Source: Aradus depressus
Taxonomy: Eukaryota; Arthropoda; Insecta; Hemiptera; Aradidae
DNA length: 64,000 nt
Assembly: GCA_963662175.1 (NCBI GenBank)
Contig: OY759222.1
Coordinates: 3,392,713 to 3,456,712 of the forward strand
Reading direction: 5' to 3'
The notes beneath the pieces are model-generated. The model was not told the origin of the DNA. It ran no database searches and was given only the letters and a program-made list of their open reading frames with translations. Positions 32,421 to 44,565 of the stretch are shown piece after piece. A program made the translations under genes and the position numbers. Within the stretch, counting starts at the first letter, position 1. Each line of letters opens with the position of its first letter.

Positions 32421-33032
32421 ATGCACCAATTTTCAACACAGATCAAAACTATATTTTTGCCTCACGAATCCCGAACCTGTAGGAGTGGCATATGCATGTA
32501 TGTCTTTCTCGCGTGAGTCATAAATAATTGAAGATAGGCTAATCTGTGAGGAAATGTAATACTGTACAATTGCGACCAACAGAACGCTAAAAACACGGTT
32601 GAGGGAAATATATTGACTTTTATATATGACTAACGTAAATTAACTCAATTAAAACAAAAACCGTATTGTGACAGCTTATTCCTTTCGTTTTGATGTTAAT
32701 TTGGCCGACGTGACGTCTTGGATGAATTCAATAATAGGTAAGAAAGAAGTAATGAATGATTTGATATAACAAAATCCCAAAATGTGTTATATGAGGCTGA
32801 ATATATTGTGTTCTATCCAGAAACAGATATTGTAATTCTAAAAAAATAAAATGGTAGTTAAACTCTCAATATGACCCCCCCCCCCCCCTCCCACCACCAC
32901 TCCGTCAGTAGTCTTAATATATGTTTTTTAACCTAACAATAATAAATATCACTATTATTTTAAATAACTTTATAGAAATTTTTACTACAACTAAAATGAA
33001 TTGTATAATTATTATCCAGTCTAAAAAATATG

Positions 33033-33046
33033 TATATCGGTAGTTG
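33033..33046 (+). promoter_or_regulatory. Conserved upstream box of zinc-finger gene 2
   Basis: The sequence tatatcggtagttg lies 136 bp before the ATG at 33169. It matches the boxes of genes 1 and 3 in sequence and distance. Function is inferred. Confidence 0.45.
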
Positions 33047-33168
33047 CTTACACTATTATCGACTGTCGGTCCGGTAGATGCTCCACTCACAGTCCATCTC
33101 ATTTCTTAGTCCTTGTTGTGATTGTTTTAACTTCTATATTTTCGTTGTGTTGTTTTACTAGTGGAGTT

Positions 33169-36100
33169 ATGGACTACAGTTCAGGTAATTATTTACTTTT
33201 ATTATTATTTTTTTTAAACCTTTATTCAATTTTAAGTAATCGTTATTTGCACTATTTTCTTGTATAATATTCTTAATTAACAATCAATAACTTTTTTGGG
33301 TTTCATCGTCAAATAATGTTTAAATGTGGACTACCTGTTGATTTTGTTCAGATGTTTTTACTTGATATGACAAACGTTTTTATAATTTATAATTCTAAAC
33401 ATTATTCTTATTTTTAATAGTTGTAAATAATACAATGGAAACCACTTATATACTTAACAATGAGAAGTTAAGTAGGTTCTCATTTGACCGTTGCTGGTGA
33501 GGAGCAGACAATCAGTTACTGTTTTCAAAGAGAATACTCTGGTGGGAATCATTTTTATAGCATTATTATTTTTTTTTAGTGAAATGTTTTCTGGGGGGAT
33601 TTTACTTTTTTAGAGTTGTTTTTGTGAGGATGAATTTTGTGCATGAAAATACCAATAACAGATCTAGTAAAGTCCAAAATCCTTAGTTACCTCTTATGAT
33701 TATAAAACGTATATCGTGCTTCACAAAAAAAAAGTGGCGAAAATTTAAATTTTTATGTCGAAATTAAGCTAAATTTATTTACATATTTAAAACAGCATAA
33801 CATTTGCCATTGGCAATTGTGATAAGTTGTGCAGTGTCAAGTGAGTGAGCTAGTTCTGGAGCAGGTCCCTCTGCCATGCTCGCTTAAGGCGTCGGGGTGG
33901 ATTTGTAAGCTAAATTTGAAGCCTAAAATAACGCTGTAATATTTTTTTAACAGTTATTATCTTTATAGAAGAAACATCTGACAATGCATGTAAGTAATTG
34001 TAAGGATTATTTAACGACAAGCTACTTGAAAGACTTCGTATTTAGGTACTAATCTTATAAAGTAATTTTTATTGAGTCTTCGCGATCGAAAAATCATATT
34101 GTTAGTTAATTTAATTTTCAGGTAAGAATTGTTCTTATTTATTCTTTAAATGTTTGCCTTGATGAGCGCTAAAGCTTCACAAAGTTGTTATCCTGTAACT
34201 TCAAAACTATGTTCCAGATTGTAAAGAGAGTATTGTTTGAAAATAAATTTGGTTGATATCGTTCGAATTGCGTTACTTTGAGAGAGATGAGAAACGTCTG
34301 ACATAGGTACGCAAACAGGGAATTTTACTTCCTCAGCTGTATGGGAAAGAAATTCGATGCGGAGTTTTCAACGGAATTCCATATTTTCCGATCACTTGAT
34401 TCCAAAAATGAAAAAAAAAAATGGGTGTGTCTGTGAACACGATAACTCTCGACAGAATGAATGTATCAACATGCAATTTTATATGTGTATCCAGAACGCT
34501 CTGAGGACGACGTCTATTAATTTTCAGATAAATTGACCATAAGGAAAGGGGTAGGCTTAACGCAAGAAATGGAATAACTGCCGGTGTAATAAATGTACCT
34601 CATAGGAATAGTTATTATGACTCATGGCCGGGTGTTAACTACAAGTCATATCGCCTACTACCAGAGCGCTCTTTTGTCACTCTGGTGGACATGAGCCCGA
34701 CTCTACTATGGGAGTCCTAAATTTTGCCTATCTAAAATTTTCATTCACCTAGGGTAGGGTTTTTAACGAGTACCTGACATTGTACAGGCTCGGGACCATC
34801 TTATAACGTCCCATCCGAAGGACGGCGTGCTCAAGGTTTTATCACCTCCCAGATAAAAAACCTAAGGGCCTCCGTCGGGTTTCGAACCCTCCGATCTTGA
34901 GCTCAGTAAACAAGAACGCATACCGGTGCCCTCTTGTTGACGTGAACTTGACATTTTTTAAATAAAGATGTCACATGAGCTGATTTAGATCTGATTAGAT
35001 TTTGGTTTAAGTAAATTTTACAAGTTATCGCTTATATTTATGACCTAATAAAAAATATCTTCAAGTAGAAGTTATAGAGAAAAGTGAAAGACAGATTCTA
35101 TGTGAAATACTATTTTTCGCAGGTCGCAGGGTTTGCGAGTTACATTCTGAAAACCGTACTGAAATGTCGTTTTCAAACATATTTTCAAACGGGCAATAAA
35201 AGATAAATTAAATAATAATTATTTAGGTATTCATTTTTTGTTCTAACTTTTGTTTCCTGTATGCCTGTTTTGGTATGTCCATTTGGCATTTTTTAGCCTT
35301 CAGAAACAATTATATATGGCCTCATTGGACAGTCAACGGTCTAGAAAATTGACCGTTACAGAAGGGTGTCCGTTAAGAAAAGTTTAAAAAAAAAACCCAT
35401 TGTATGTATGTAGGTACATATAAACAACGTTTTGCTTTTATGTTTAATACTACATATAAGTATAGCTAACGAACAATAGATAATTAGATAAAACACACAT
35501 AATATTAGTTATTATGGATTTTAAGTTAATAAACTAAACAGTAGACATGTAGGCCTGTTTCACAAACAGCGAATTCTACGAATAATAAAAAGGATTCAAA
35601 TATCCATTTTTCAAATAAATTCTTTTGTAAGTGTCCGCTCAGGAGAGGTAAATTTCTCTCTTGATGACGAAAAATTGGTTGTCCGCGTCGCAAAATTGTC
35701 CGTAAGGAGAGGTGTTCGTAACGAGGGGTTTTACTGTATATATATATATATATATATATTATTGTTTCTGAATATTTAATTTTTATATATACACACATTT
35801 TCAGAGCATCAAGTGGAGAGAATTACAATACAAGTGGAGCCGGAGCTCTTCTTCCCTGACAACCTTCCCTCTACCAGCTGGGGTATGTCTTATTTATTTA
35901 TTGCTTAGGAGCTAGCTACAGGTGGCAGTGGTACAGTTATAATATAAATTATAACTCTAACGAGAGCATTAAAAATTGGCGAAAATTATTTTCTTCGTTT
36001 TGGTATAAAAAAAAATATCATAAAATATGGTATTTGTAGAGTTTATTGTCAATTTCACGGTATTTCGGGTGAATTTCCCTCTATTTTGACGCGTTTGTTG

Positions 36101-39004
36101 AAATTCATTGGCAATTGCTCTCCATCAGTTGGTCATCTCTCTTAATTAACAGTAATTATTAATTTACAATATCCTGAAAGATGTGGGCAACAATTATTGT
36201 TGCTTCACATTCTCATCTGCTGCAACAAATGAAATTTTATATGTGTGACCTGAACCTTGTTAGGACAACAACTATTGTGTTTAAACCAAATCGACCAAAG
36301 GGAAGGGGAATTAGGGAGGAGGCTTAACACTAAAAGAAATAACTGCCGATAGAATGAATGAATCGACACGAAATTTCATATGTGTGACCTGAACCTTGTT
36401 AGGACAACAACTATTGTGTTTAAACCAAATCGACCAAAGGGAAGGGGAATTAGGGAGGAGGCTTAACACTAAAAGAAATAACTGCCGATAGAATGAATGA
36501 ATCGACACGAAATTTCATATGTGTGACCTGAACCTTGTTAGGACAACAACTATTGTGTTTAAACCAAATCGACCAAAGGGAAGGGGAATTAGGGAGGAGG
36601 CTTAACACTAAAAGAAATAACTGCCGATAGAATGAATGAATCGACACGAAATTTCATATGTGTGACCTGAACCTTGTTAGGACAACAACTATTGTGTTTA
36701 AACCAAATCGACCAAAGGGAAGGGGAATTAGGGAGGAGGCTTAACACTAAAAGAAATAACTGCCGATAGAATGAATGAATCGACACGAAATTTCATATGT
36801 GTGACCTGAACCTTGTTAGGACAACAACTATTGTATTTCAACAAAAGGGAAGGGAAGATGCTCAACAACAACAATAACTGCCGTTGTAATGAATGTATCG
36901 ATACAAAATTTCATATGTGAATTCAAAACCCCCTTAAGTAGGACATTTATTTATTTTCAGCTATATCAGCCGAAGGAAAGTAGGGGTTCAGGGTAGGGAG
37001 CACAATTCAAAAAACCTACTAACTACTGATGTAATGATTTTATCGATACAAAATTTACTATGATGACTTAGAAGCTCCTATGTAAGTCGACTATTGAATA
37101 TTAGCGCCAAACAGTCAACTGTTTTTGAAGGCGAAGCGAAAAGTTAATAGATTATTTCGTTCTGGGGAAGTACATTGCCGGTGGTACACCGATAACTCTT
37201 TTAGAATCAGTTTCAGTATACATAAGGGAGTAGTTTTAACTTACTTTTTAGGGAGTTAGTTTTGTCAACAAATTGTCTATTTTATTTCTTTCTTTAGAAT
37301 TTCTTCCTTTCGTTAGTCATGAAATATTTAATTTTTTAATCATAGAAAATGTATATATATATAGATATACATTTTTTTCTATTTTCAGATTTTGAAGAGT
37401 GTAATATTTATGTCAAAGAAGATCCTACAGATCGTTTCAAAGATGAACCTCAGCTTGTGGTATATGATAAATTCGGTAGGTCTGTTGTAATCTAGACTAT
37501 AGCAAACATATTCCTATCTGTACCTGCTACCCTCGGAAGTAAGTGCATGGACCCGGGCAAACATATTCCTATCTGTACCTTCTACCCTCGGAAGTAAGTG
37601 CATGGACCCGGGCAAACATATTCTTATCTGTACCTTCTACCCTCGGAAGTAAGTACATGGACCCGGGCAAACATATTCTTATCTGTACCTTCTACCCTCG
37701 GAAGTAAGTGCATGGACCCGGGCAAACATATTCTTATCTGTACCTTCTCCCCTCGGAAGTAAGTGCATGGACCCGGGCAAACATATTCATATCTGTACCT
37801 TCTACCCTCGGAAGTAAGTGCATGGACCCGGGTAAACATATTCCTATCTGAACCTGCTACCCTCGGAAGTAAGTATTTTTTATGGAACTTAATATCACTC
37901 TTGATCTAAACCTGTGTCCTCAGTATGTTTGTTTGTTTTTGAGACTCATATGTTTTTTATGTGTGAAACATTTTTTTTTTACCTTTTGTTCTAGATGGTA
38001 CTGTTGGCTCCCAATGGATGGTGTGTTTTCATTGCGGTCATATGTCAGTCAGCCTAGGCAGACTTAGGAAACACATCGTTCGGGAGCATGTAGGAGCCAT
38101 CCTTCCACAGCTGGACATACGTTCGACATCGGAGGACAATAACTCAAGATCTTTGACGACAGATGTGCAAAAATCGTTTCAATGTTCATTATGTAGCTTC
38201 ACTTGTAATGCATCTCGATACTTGGAAAGACACATGTTCACACATACAGGAGAGAAACCTTACCGCTGTAAGTTGTGCAAATACAGTTGTAGGAGACCTA
38301 GTGATTTGAAGACGCATACATTCATACATACAGGAGAGAAACCTTTTCAATGTGAGCTGTGCAACTACAGTTGTAGGCATTCGTACAGTTTGAAGATGCA
38401 TATGTTGAAACATTCGGGACAGACACCTTTCCAATGTAAGTTGTGCTTATACAGTTGTAGGCAGTCTGGCAGTTTAAAGTTGCATATGTTGGTACATTCG
38501 GGAGAAAAACCTTTCAAGTGTAAGTTGTGCAGCTATAGTTGTAGACAATCTGGCAGTTTAAGGTCGCATATGTTGGTTCATTCGGGAGAAAAACCTTTTA
38601 AATGTAAATTGTGTAGCTATAGTTGTAGACAATCTGTCTGTTTGAAGTCACATATGTTGATACATTCGGGACAAAAACCGTTTCAATGTAAGTTGTGCAG
38701 CTACAGTTTTAGACATTCTGGCACTTTGAAGACACATATGTTGACCCATTCGGGACAAAAACCGATCCAATGTAAGTTGTGCACCTATAGTTGTAGACGA
38801 TCTATCAATTTGAAGACACATATGTTGATACATACGGGACAAAAACCGTTTCAATGTAAGTTGTGCAGCTACAGTAGCAGAAATTCTGGCACTTTGAAAA
38901 AGCATATGTTGATACATCAAAAGGAGACAAACGTTCCAAAGTTAGGAAACATTAAGTCGCACAAAGAAGCCATTGGTGAGACGCTGGAGGTCACTGATCA
39001 CTAA
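33169..39004 (+). CDS. C2H2 zinc-finger protein, gene 2 (4 exons)
   Basis: Exons as read: 33169-33184 (MDYSS plus one base), 35805-35882 (EHQVERITIQVEPEL...), 37389-37475 (DFEECNIYVKEDPTDRF...) and 37995-39004. All introns are GT-AG in phase 1 (donors gtaatt, gtatgt, gtaggt). The total is 1191 nt, 396 aa. The last exon carries ten C2H2 fingers: an atypical first (CFHCGHM...) and nine CX2CX12HX3H with SGEKPFK or SGQKPFQ linkers; two lack the extra conserved Cys of the CKLCxYSC pattern without losing zinc ligands. It is a close paralogue of gene 1, and the CGHMSVSxGxLRKHIVxEH block is shared. A likely nuclear DNA-binding regulator; its target is unknown. Introns hold a SINE (34617-34935), a 139 bp array and a 55 bp array. 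A possible 21-nt extra exon lies at 33969. Confidence 0.82.
33969..33989 (+). other. Possible 21-nt alternative exon in gene 2
   Basis: This segment is flanked by an acceptor (tttatag) and a donor (gtaagt) and is 21 nt, phase 1 on both sides. It would add EETSDNA, which resembles the ETS-containing ends of the exons at 44566-44620 and 62048-62107. Joined to exon 35805 it would create a TAG across the junction (t + ag), but joined to exon 37389 it reads on. It may therefore be an alternative or a decayed exon. Confidence 0.4.
34430..34600 (+). repeat. Dispersed repeat copy in intron 1 of gene 2
   Basis: It contains 'gacagaatgaatgtatcaac', 'gacgacgtctattaattttc' and 'gaataactgccggtgtaa', matching the family at 27060 and 62810. 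Confidence 0.6.
34617..34935 (-). mobile_element. SINE, near full length, in intron of gene 2
   Basis: On the minus strand it starts with 'agagggcaccggtatgcg', has a box-B-like 'ggtttcgaaaccc'-type segment near 34890, and runs through 'cttcggatgggacg' and 'gtcaggtactcg' to 'cccggccatgagtc'. The tRNA-like head has lost the box A sequence. Confidence 0.85.
35739..35758. repeat. (TA)n microsatellite
   Basis: An uninterrupted TA run lies about 45 bp upstream of exon 2 of gene 2. Confidence 0.85.
36225..36840 (+). repeat. 139 bp tandem array in intron 2 of gene 2
   Basis: The landmark 'gacctgaaccttgttagg' recurs at 36247, 36386, 36525, 36664 and 36803, always 139 bp apart, with almost no sequence change. 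The unit is a member of the dispersed 'aactgccgatagaatgaatg' family. Three identical 65-codon minus-strand frames within it are repeat by-products. A diverged related copy follows (36850-36930). Confidence 0.92.
37501..37875 (+). repeat. 55 bp tandem array just after exon 3 of gene 2
   Basis: About seven copies of a 55 bp unit ('accctcggaagtaagtgcat' starting at 37529, 37584, 37639 and so on). Each carries GGAAGTAAGT, a strong splice-donor-like sequence, only tens of bases downstream of the real donor at 37476. The unit includes the 'gcaaacatattcctat' segment conserved after the homologous exons of the other genes. Confidence 0.9.
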
Positions 39005-39190
39005 AGATCATTCCTCTATTTTCACAGCCCTTTACTTACTACCTGGTCGAAAACTGTTGTGCCCTCTATTGAATTCAATGCGTTCCGTTTTCGGACTTCG
39101 ACTGCTGTTCCTGAAGTTCATGGTACTTGTTATATCAACTTTCGACTCGTGAAGTGAAATGCGTATATATTCCTCTAATAGGAAGGCTTG

Positions 39191-39570
39191 TTAGCTAAGC
39201 AAGATGGACCATCCTAGTTGTTATATAGCGTTGAGCTTGGTCTCATGTTAGCTAAGCAAGATAAACCATCCTAGTTGTTATATAGCGTTGAGCTTGGTCT
39301 CATGTTAGCTAAGCAAGATAAACCATCCTAGTTGTTATATAGCGTTGAGCTTGCTCTCATGTTAGCTAAGCAAGATAAACCATCCTAGTTGTTATATAGC
39401 GTTGAGCTTGCTCTCATGTTAGCTAAGCAAGATGGACCATCCTAGTTGTTATATAGCCTTGAGCTTGGTCTCATGTTAGCTACCCAAGATGGACCATCCT
39501 AGTTTTTATATAGCCTTGAGCTTGGTCTAAAGTTAGCTACCCAAGATGGACCATCCTAAGTCCCCCACAT
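39191..39570 (+). repeat. 57 bp tandem array downstream of gene 2
   Basis: Seven copies of a 57 bp unit begin 'ttagctaagcaagat' at 39191, 39248, 39305, 39362, 39419, 39476 and 39533. The matching single-copy sequence lies downstream of gene 1 (31634-31740), so the array arose after the two genes duplicated. Confidence 0.88.
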
Positions 39571-39632
39571 CTGTTAAATACACTTGACCTACTTAATTGG
39601 CTTCCTCCAATAAAATAATATAAATTTTTGGA

Positions 39633-39971
39633 GAGGGCGCCAGTAGGTCAGTGGTATGCTTGGTTCCTGAGCTCGAGACCACGGGCTCAAAACCCGACCG
39701 AGACCCTTAGTTAATTTCATCTCGGAGGTAAAATAAACTTAAACACGCCGTCCTTCGGATGGGGCGTTAAGCGATGATCCCGGGCCTGTATGATGTCAGG
39801 TACTCGTTGAAGACCCCTACCCTAGTGAATACAAATTTAGGGTAGGCAAAATTTAGAACTCTCACAGTAGAGTTGGGCCCATGTTCAGGTACTCAGGTGA
39901 CTAAAGGGTGCTCTGGTAGTAGGCGATATGACCTTGTAGTTAAAGCCCGGGCATGACTCATAATAACTAAC
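39633..39971 (+). mobile_element. SINE, full length
   Basis: It begins 'agagggcgccagtaggtcag' and has a diverged box B. It continues 'cgccgtccttcggatggggc', 'gatgtcaggtactcgttg' and 'gcgatatgaccttgtag', ending near 'cccgggcatgactc'. It is the same family as 63410-63752. Confidence 0.88.
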
Positions 39972-40140
39972 TATACATTTTTGGTATTCTATCTAACCTA
40001 GTCTGATTTTTAGACCTATCTAAAGTCTTATGAGATCTATTTTTTATTTTTCCTTAGAAATTTCTTATTTTTTCCTATGTTAGGTATATTGGTAGAGATA
40101 TTGTGAAACATTTGTGCGAAGACAGACACAATAAAAAATA

Positions 40141-40330
40141 AAGAAGAACGTATGTTTTCAAAAATATTGTCTATTTCACATAATATATGGGAGTACTTTC
40201 GTTATTGTTACCTTCTTCAACCATGACTTAACAAATACCGTATATGTTGAATGGTGGCTGAATATGTGCTCCCACATATAATATATATTTTGTGAAGTAG
40301 ACAATATTTTTAAAAACACGTTTTTCTTTA
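40141..40330. repeat. Foldback element, ~190 bp
   Basis: The left arm 'caaaaatattgtctatttca' and right arm 'gaagtagacaatattttta' are inverted copies of about 55 bases each, around a unique centre. No open frame; MITE-like. Confidence 0.7.
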
Positions 40331-40560
40331 TCATCTGTACGTATTACTATTGGATGTTTTAATTCGTATTTGTAATGATTTGTGAATTATAAAAAATATA
40401 ATTTTATTTATATATTTATATTATGTATATATATATGCTGAAGTACAGCATTATCTTTAAATATAATATATTTATTTACCCTAAATGAATATAATATTGG
40501 TCCACCCATGTAGTACATGTATGTACTAACAACACACAACAGGGACAGGAACATAGGGAC

Positions 40561-40790
40561 TAGTCATTGAGTTGGTCATGACATAAAATTTTGATGGATG
40601 GTAACAATTAAGGGACAGAGGTCAGTTCTGGTACCCGGTGTTCTCTCTCAGTAGGGTAGTAGTCAGAGTAACGGCTAGTCATTGAGTTGGTCATGACATA
40701 AAATTTTGATGGATGGTAACAATTAAGGGACAGAGATCAGTTCTGGTACCCGGTGTTCTCTCTCAGTAGGGTAGTAGTCAGAGTAACTAC
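40561..40790 (+). repeat. 115 bp direct duplication
   Basis: Two adjacent copies begin 'tagtcattgagttggtcatg' at 40561 and 40676 and are nearly identical. Confidence 0.9.
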
Positions 40791-41304
40791 TCAATGACTA
40801 AAGCCCCTCTAAGGAGGATGAGACTAATCACTCAACTCAAGGTGAGTAGTAAGATATCTGAATATATCCGAGTAATGGAGGAAACGAGGTCCAATCTGGT
40901 GTTTAATCACTGGTAAAGTTTGCTATTTTTCGACATGTTCCTAATTTTCTATGTAAATTAATTACTGCGCTTCTTCATTGCTATTTCGATTAACTGGACG
41001 AGTCAGTTGTCACCATAAGCCCTAATTGTAGGGGATATTACTTAATGGTAATTTAGTAGCCATTTCCTAGATTTTCATTGTCATAAATTTTAGTCTCTTT
41101 ATCTTGTAAAACTTACTTAGGCCATTGAGTAAAGTGGTCTTAATTATTTCCCCTGCTATGTGAAGTACAGGGGAAATTATGTAATCAGTCGAAAATTCGA
41201 AGTCTTCAACGAAATTTCAAGTTTTCAGACCTTAAGATTCAAAAATCAATTAAAAAACACTAATAACTGACGATGTTATGAGTTTATTGACACAATATTT
41301 AGTA

Positions 41305-41425
41305 TGAGGATTTAGGAGCACATATGTAAGTCAACTATTGAATATTAGCGCAAACGGTCTACTGGATTTGGAGGGGGAGCGAAAAGTTAATTGATTAATT
41401 CGTTCTGGGGAAGTACATCGCCGGT
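41305..41425 (+). repeat. Dispersed repeat ('gcgaaaagttaattgatt' family)
   Basis: The block from 'gatttaggagcacatatgta' to 'ggggaagtacatcgccgg' also occurs at 37065-37185 and 62980-63095. At 62980 it directly precedes a gene 3 exon. Confidence 0.65.
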
Positions 41426-41816
41426 TTTTTTTCATTCATTCTTTATCTCTTTTATTACTTTATTGTATGATATTATAGGAAGTAATAACTTCAGGTGTCC
41501 TTCAGACCCATCCTATCATTATATTTACTTTATTTTTGAAGTTTTTATTATTATTATTATTAGCACTAACTCCACTAGGTTTTTAACTGGGAGTTGAAAA
41601 AAAAAATGGTGCACGCTCAGCTGATTTCTGAATCCTTATACAAAATTCCGTACCGATACATTCACTAAATCCGCTGTTATAAGGGTTTTTGAGTTGAGCC
41701 TTGACGCTCTAGTCCCTCCCTTTCCTTTAACCGATCCGGCTGAAAACTGATAGGTGTCGTCCTTGTGGAGTTTTGGATTTACATATAAAATTTCGTCGGA
41801 ATTCAATCATTACAGA

Positions 41817-41946
41817 GAGGGGCCGGTAGCACAGAGGTAAGAAAGAAAACTAAGCCAGACAAGATTTAGGACTCCCATAATGACGGAAGAGCACTCTGCT
41901 GGCAGGCGATAAGACCTCGAAGTTAGATGCCCGGGTAACTCCTCTA
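41817..41946 (+). mobile_element. SINE fragment, internally deleted
   Basis: The head 'gaggggccggtagcacagag' is joined to the 3' part ('tttaggactcccataatg', 'ggcgataagacctcgaag', 'atgcccgggta') with the centre missing. Confidence 0.7.
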
Positions 41947-42312
41947 CTTCTAGATAACAATGGTGTATAAAAATAGTTGATTACCTGTTGATAAGGAACA
42001 TTCGTTAGTATCTTTCTAGATAGACATAACTGAATGATTACTTACCGGCGCCCCAAAAGTTTTTTTTTTTTTTTTTCAGAAAGTAATTAGTTGTTTTCGC
42101 AAAGTAGAAGTCAGAACGAAGGAATAAAATAAGTTTGCGATATAACAGTAAGTGGCATTTAGACACGAAGTTCAGTTAGGTTTTTATATGATAATATTAT
42201 CATCACAGTAGCAGATAGGTGAGTAACTGAAAAGGAGACAGCTGATTTCAACTGTTGAACGGTTTGACTACAAAAGTATAAGTTTGGTACAAAAAATGCT
42301 GAAGTTCTTAAA

Positions 42313-42380
42313 GTCTGTTCTTCTTTTATTCGCACAATTTCGAGAAGTCTGTTCTTCTTTTATTCGCACAATTTCGAGAA
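42313..42380 (+). repeat. 34 bp direct duplication
   Basis: 'gtctgttcttcttttattcg' occurs at 42313 and 42347, in two adjacent 34 bp copies. Confidence 0.88.
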
Positions 42381-43614
42381 TTTGCAGTTTACTACTTCTC
42401 TGTCAAGAGATCCATTCAGCATTGAGACATGGTATGTTGTCCTCACATCTCCGTTAGGTATTTAAACATTTCTTGACAATTTCGCCAGAAAAAAAATCAA
42501 TACATTTTTGAAAAATTATATAATGTCCATGCTCTCTGATCTTAATAATGGGGATAATTATAATAAAAGTTGTCATAATGTCTTTCTTACATCCCGTTAT
42601 TACTCGTCACTGTTCCAAGATGATGGTGAGCCATCGATAGCATTATCGATAAGGCTGATATCTTCTCATATGATAGAGCATCCCTCTAGTTGTTGGTCTG
42701 GTTCAAATTTTATTTTTTCATTTGTGTTATTTCTTGTGTAAGTTTATGACGAAATGCAGAGACAATAAATATTGCATCCATTTTAATGAAAAGCAATATT
42801 TCCGATGGTATGGAAAAAGTTGGGAGTGAACTAACCTTTTTAAACAATATTTCTTGATTTGCTTCTGTTCATGAAATGTTTTCAGTAATGTTTCTGATTA
42901 ACAAAATAAAAAGTGTTATTAGGAAACAGCTGTTTGTATGATTCTGTGGATAATTGTCTTGATGGTCTATGAATTTGGACTACAAATTCAGTGAATTTAT
43001 TTTTAAAATAAGGTATTTATTTCCGTAATTATTATATATTCTTTTCTCATGGGGTGTAGGTGAGTATACGAAAGACCCAGGAATGCCCAATTATATTCAT
43101 GTTTATTGTCCTCTCAAAATATAGTATATCTCCTGTCTGATTGATTTGCCTTGGATCTCGTTTATCGGTTGTTTCTTTCGGAGTATTCTCTATTTGCCCT
43201 CTCTTTAACTACTATTTCAGACACTTATCTGTATCTCTTGAGGCTATTTTACTACTAAATATTCATCTTAAACATTATTATCATCATCCTTGAAGAAATA
43301 AAAAATGCAATTTAACTTGACTAAATTGTTTTATTTTGTCACAAAAGTTTTGATAATGCCTGAATAATGACGAAACGTAGTATAAATATAATTTGGGGAG
43401 ACCGAAGGATAATCAGTTGTTTAAACCACCTTCATCTCGTGAAATTTATACTAACTAGCCTCCAATCAAGAATCTTCTTCCTCAAACTAAAAAAAAAAAA
43501 CTTAGTTATCATTTGTTACCACATCTTCATTTTACGATACCGTCATTTTTATATATATTTTTTCTCTGGGACCTATAACTCAGTATTGTTATTATATTTT
43601 ACCAATTAGGGAAG
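42381..43614. other. AT-rich intergenic stretch
   Basis: It contains only short open frames (77 and 80 codons at 42508 and 43367) with low-complexity, non-domain sequence and AT-rich codons. Nothing recognisable. Confidence 0.5.
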
Positions 43615-44180
43615 TATTGACCAACAATGTAATAGGAGGAGAGATGAGGCTTGTGGTCGATAGAAACAAACTTGTAGAATTTCTACCAAGCTTTCGGTAC
43701 AGAATTTTTCTTCAGGGCCTGCATGGACATATATACTTTATTAATGAGCTGATGTATGCTAGATTTGAGTAAAATATATGCCACTAAAACTAAATGTGAC
43801 TAAGTTAACAAATAATATTTAAATTATACCAAAACAAACAAAAATATATTTGAAACAAAAACCTCACGTTATCGTTATCATTTTTTTTATTTATTGTTAT
43901 TGTTTTTAAATTTTCATTCATGGTGTACATTTGTATTTAGTTTATAATTGCTTTTGTTTAGATATATTATTTTAGTTTGTTTTGGTATACATAATTTAAA
44001 TGTATTTTAATCTCATGTCTTCTGCTTAAATCTAGCATACATATATTAACTCAATAATAATGTTTTTATGTCAATACAGGCCCTGACTCACTCAATGCCG
44101 AAAGCTTGACAGAAATTCTACAAGTTAGTTTCTATAGACCACAAGCCTCATCTCTTCTTCCTATTATTTTTTACATTATT
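43615..44180. repeat. Foldback element, ~565 bp
   Basis: Inverted arms of about 140 bases: left with 'gagatgaggcttgtggtc' and 'acttgtagaatttctacc', right with 'acagaaattctacaagtt' and 'gaccacaagcctcatctc'. Smaller inverted matches continue toward the centre. Both arms contain CTGA...CCGAAAGCTT sequences reminiscent of a decayed hammerhead core. Confidence 0.75.
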
Positions 44181-44565
44181 ATTCTTACTTTGTTTTTTCT
44201 TTATTTTTCTCTAGTCTATTTTATTGTTTTAATCATTGACTGTCATTAGCATTTAATATTTATTCCTAGAGGTCTCTTTTCTTTTATTTTTATTCTGGCT
44301 CAATTGGTTAATACTTGTATTATTTTGTTTATTTCTTAGGGGGCATATATCCCAGAATAAAGATTATTTTTCATTCATTTTCAGATACTCAAGTGGTAGT
44401 GTTGACTGCAGATACAATTTGAGGCTATCCTTACCCTTATTATTAATACCTTGTTATACCTTATTGTTAATAATAAGATTGTACTATATTTGTTTTATAA
44501 TATATAACGCGTAATATCTTTTTTACAGATATTATTTATGTCGATAGACCAAGAGAGAAAGAAGA

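Larger units (their letters stand above)
31387..33032 (+). other. Intergenic region between zinc-finger genes 1 and 2
   Basis: It holds a single copy of the sequence that is tandemly repeated downstream of gene 2 (31634-31740, 'gtagcgttgagcgtggtc', 'ggaccatcctaat'), a SINE fragment (31996-32085) and two diverged copies of the 165 bp dispersed repeat (32100-32420). A C-run of about 16 bases follows at 32875. The rest is AT-rich without genes. Confidence 0.6.

Noticed and set aside
36311..36786. Three identical 65-codon frames
   Set aside because: By-products of the 139 bp tandem array.
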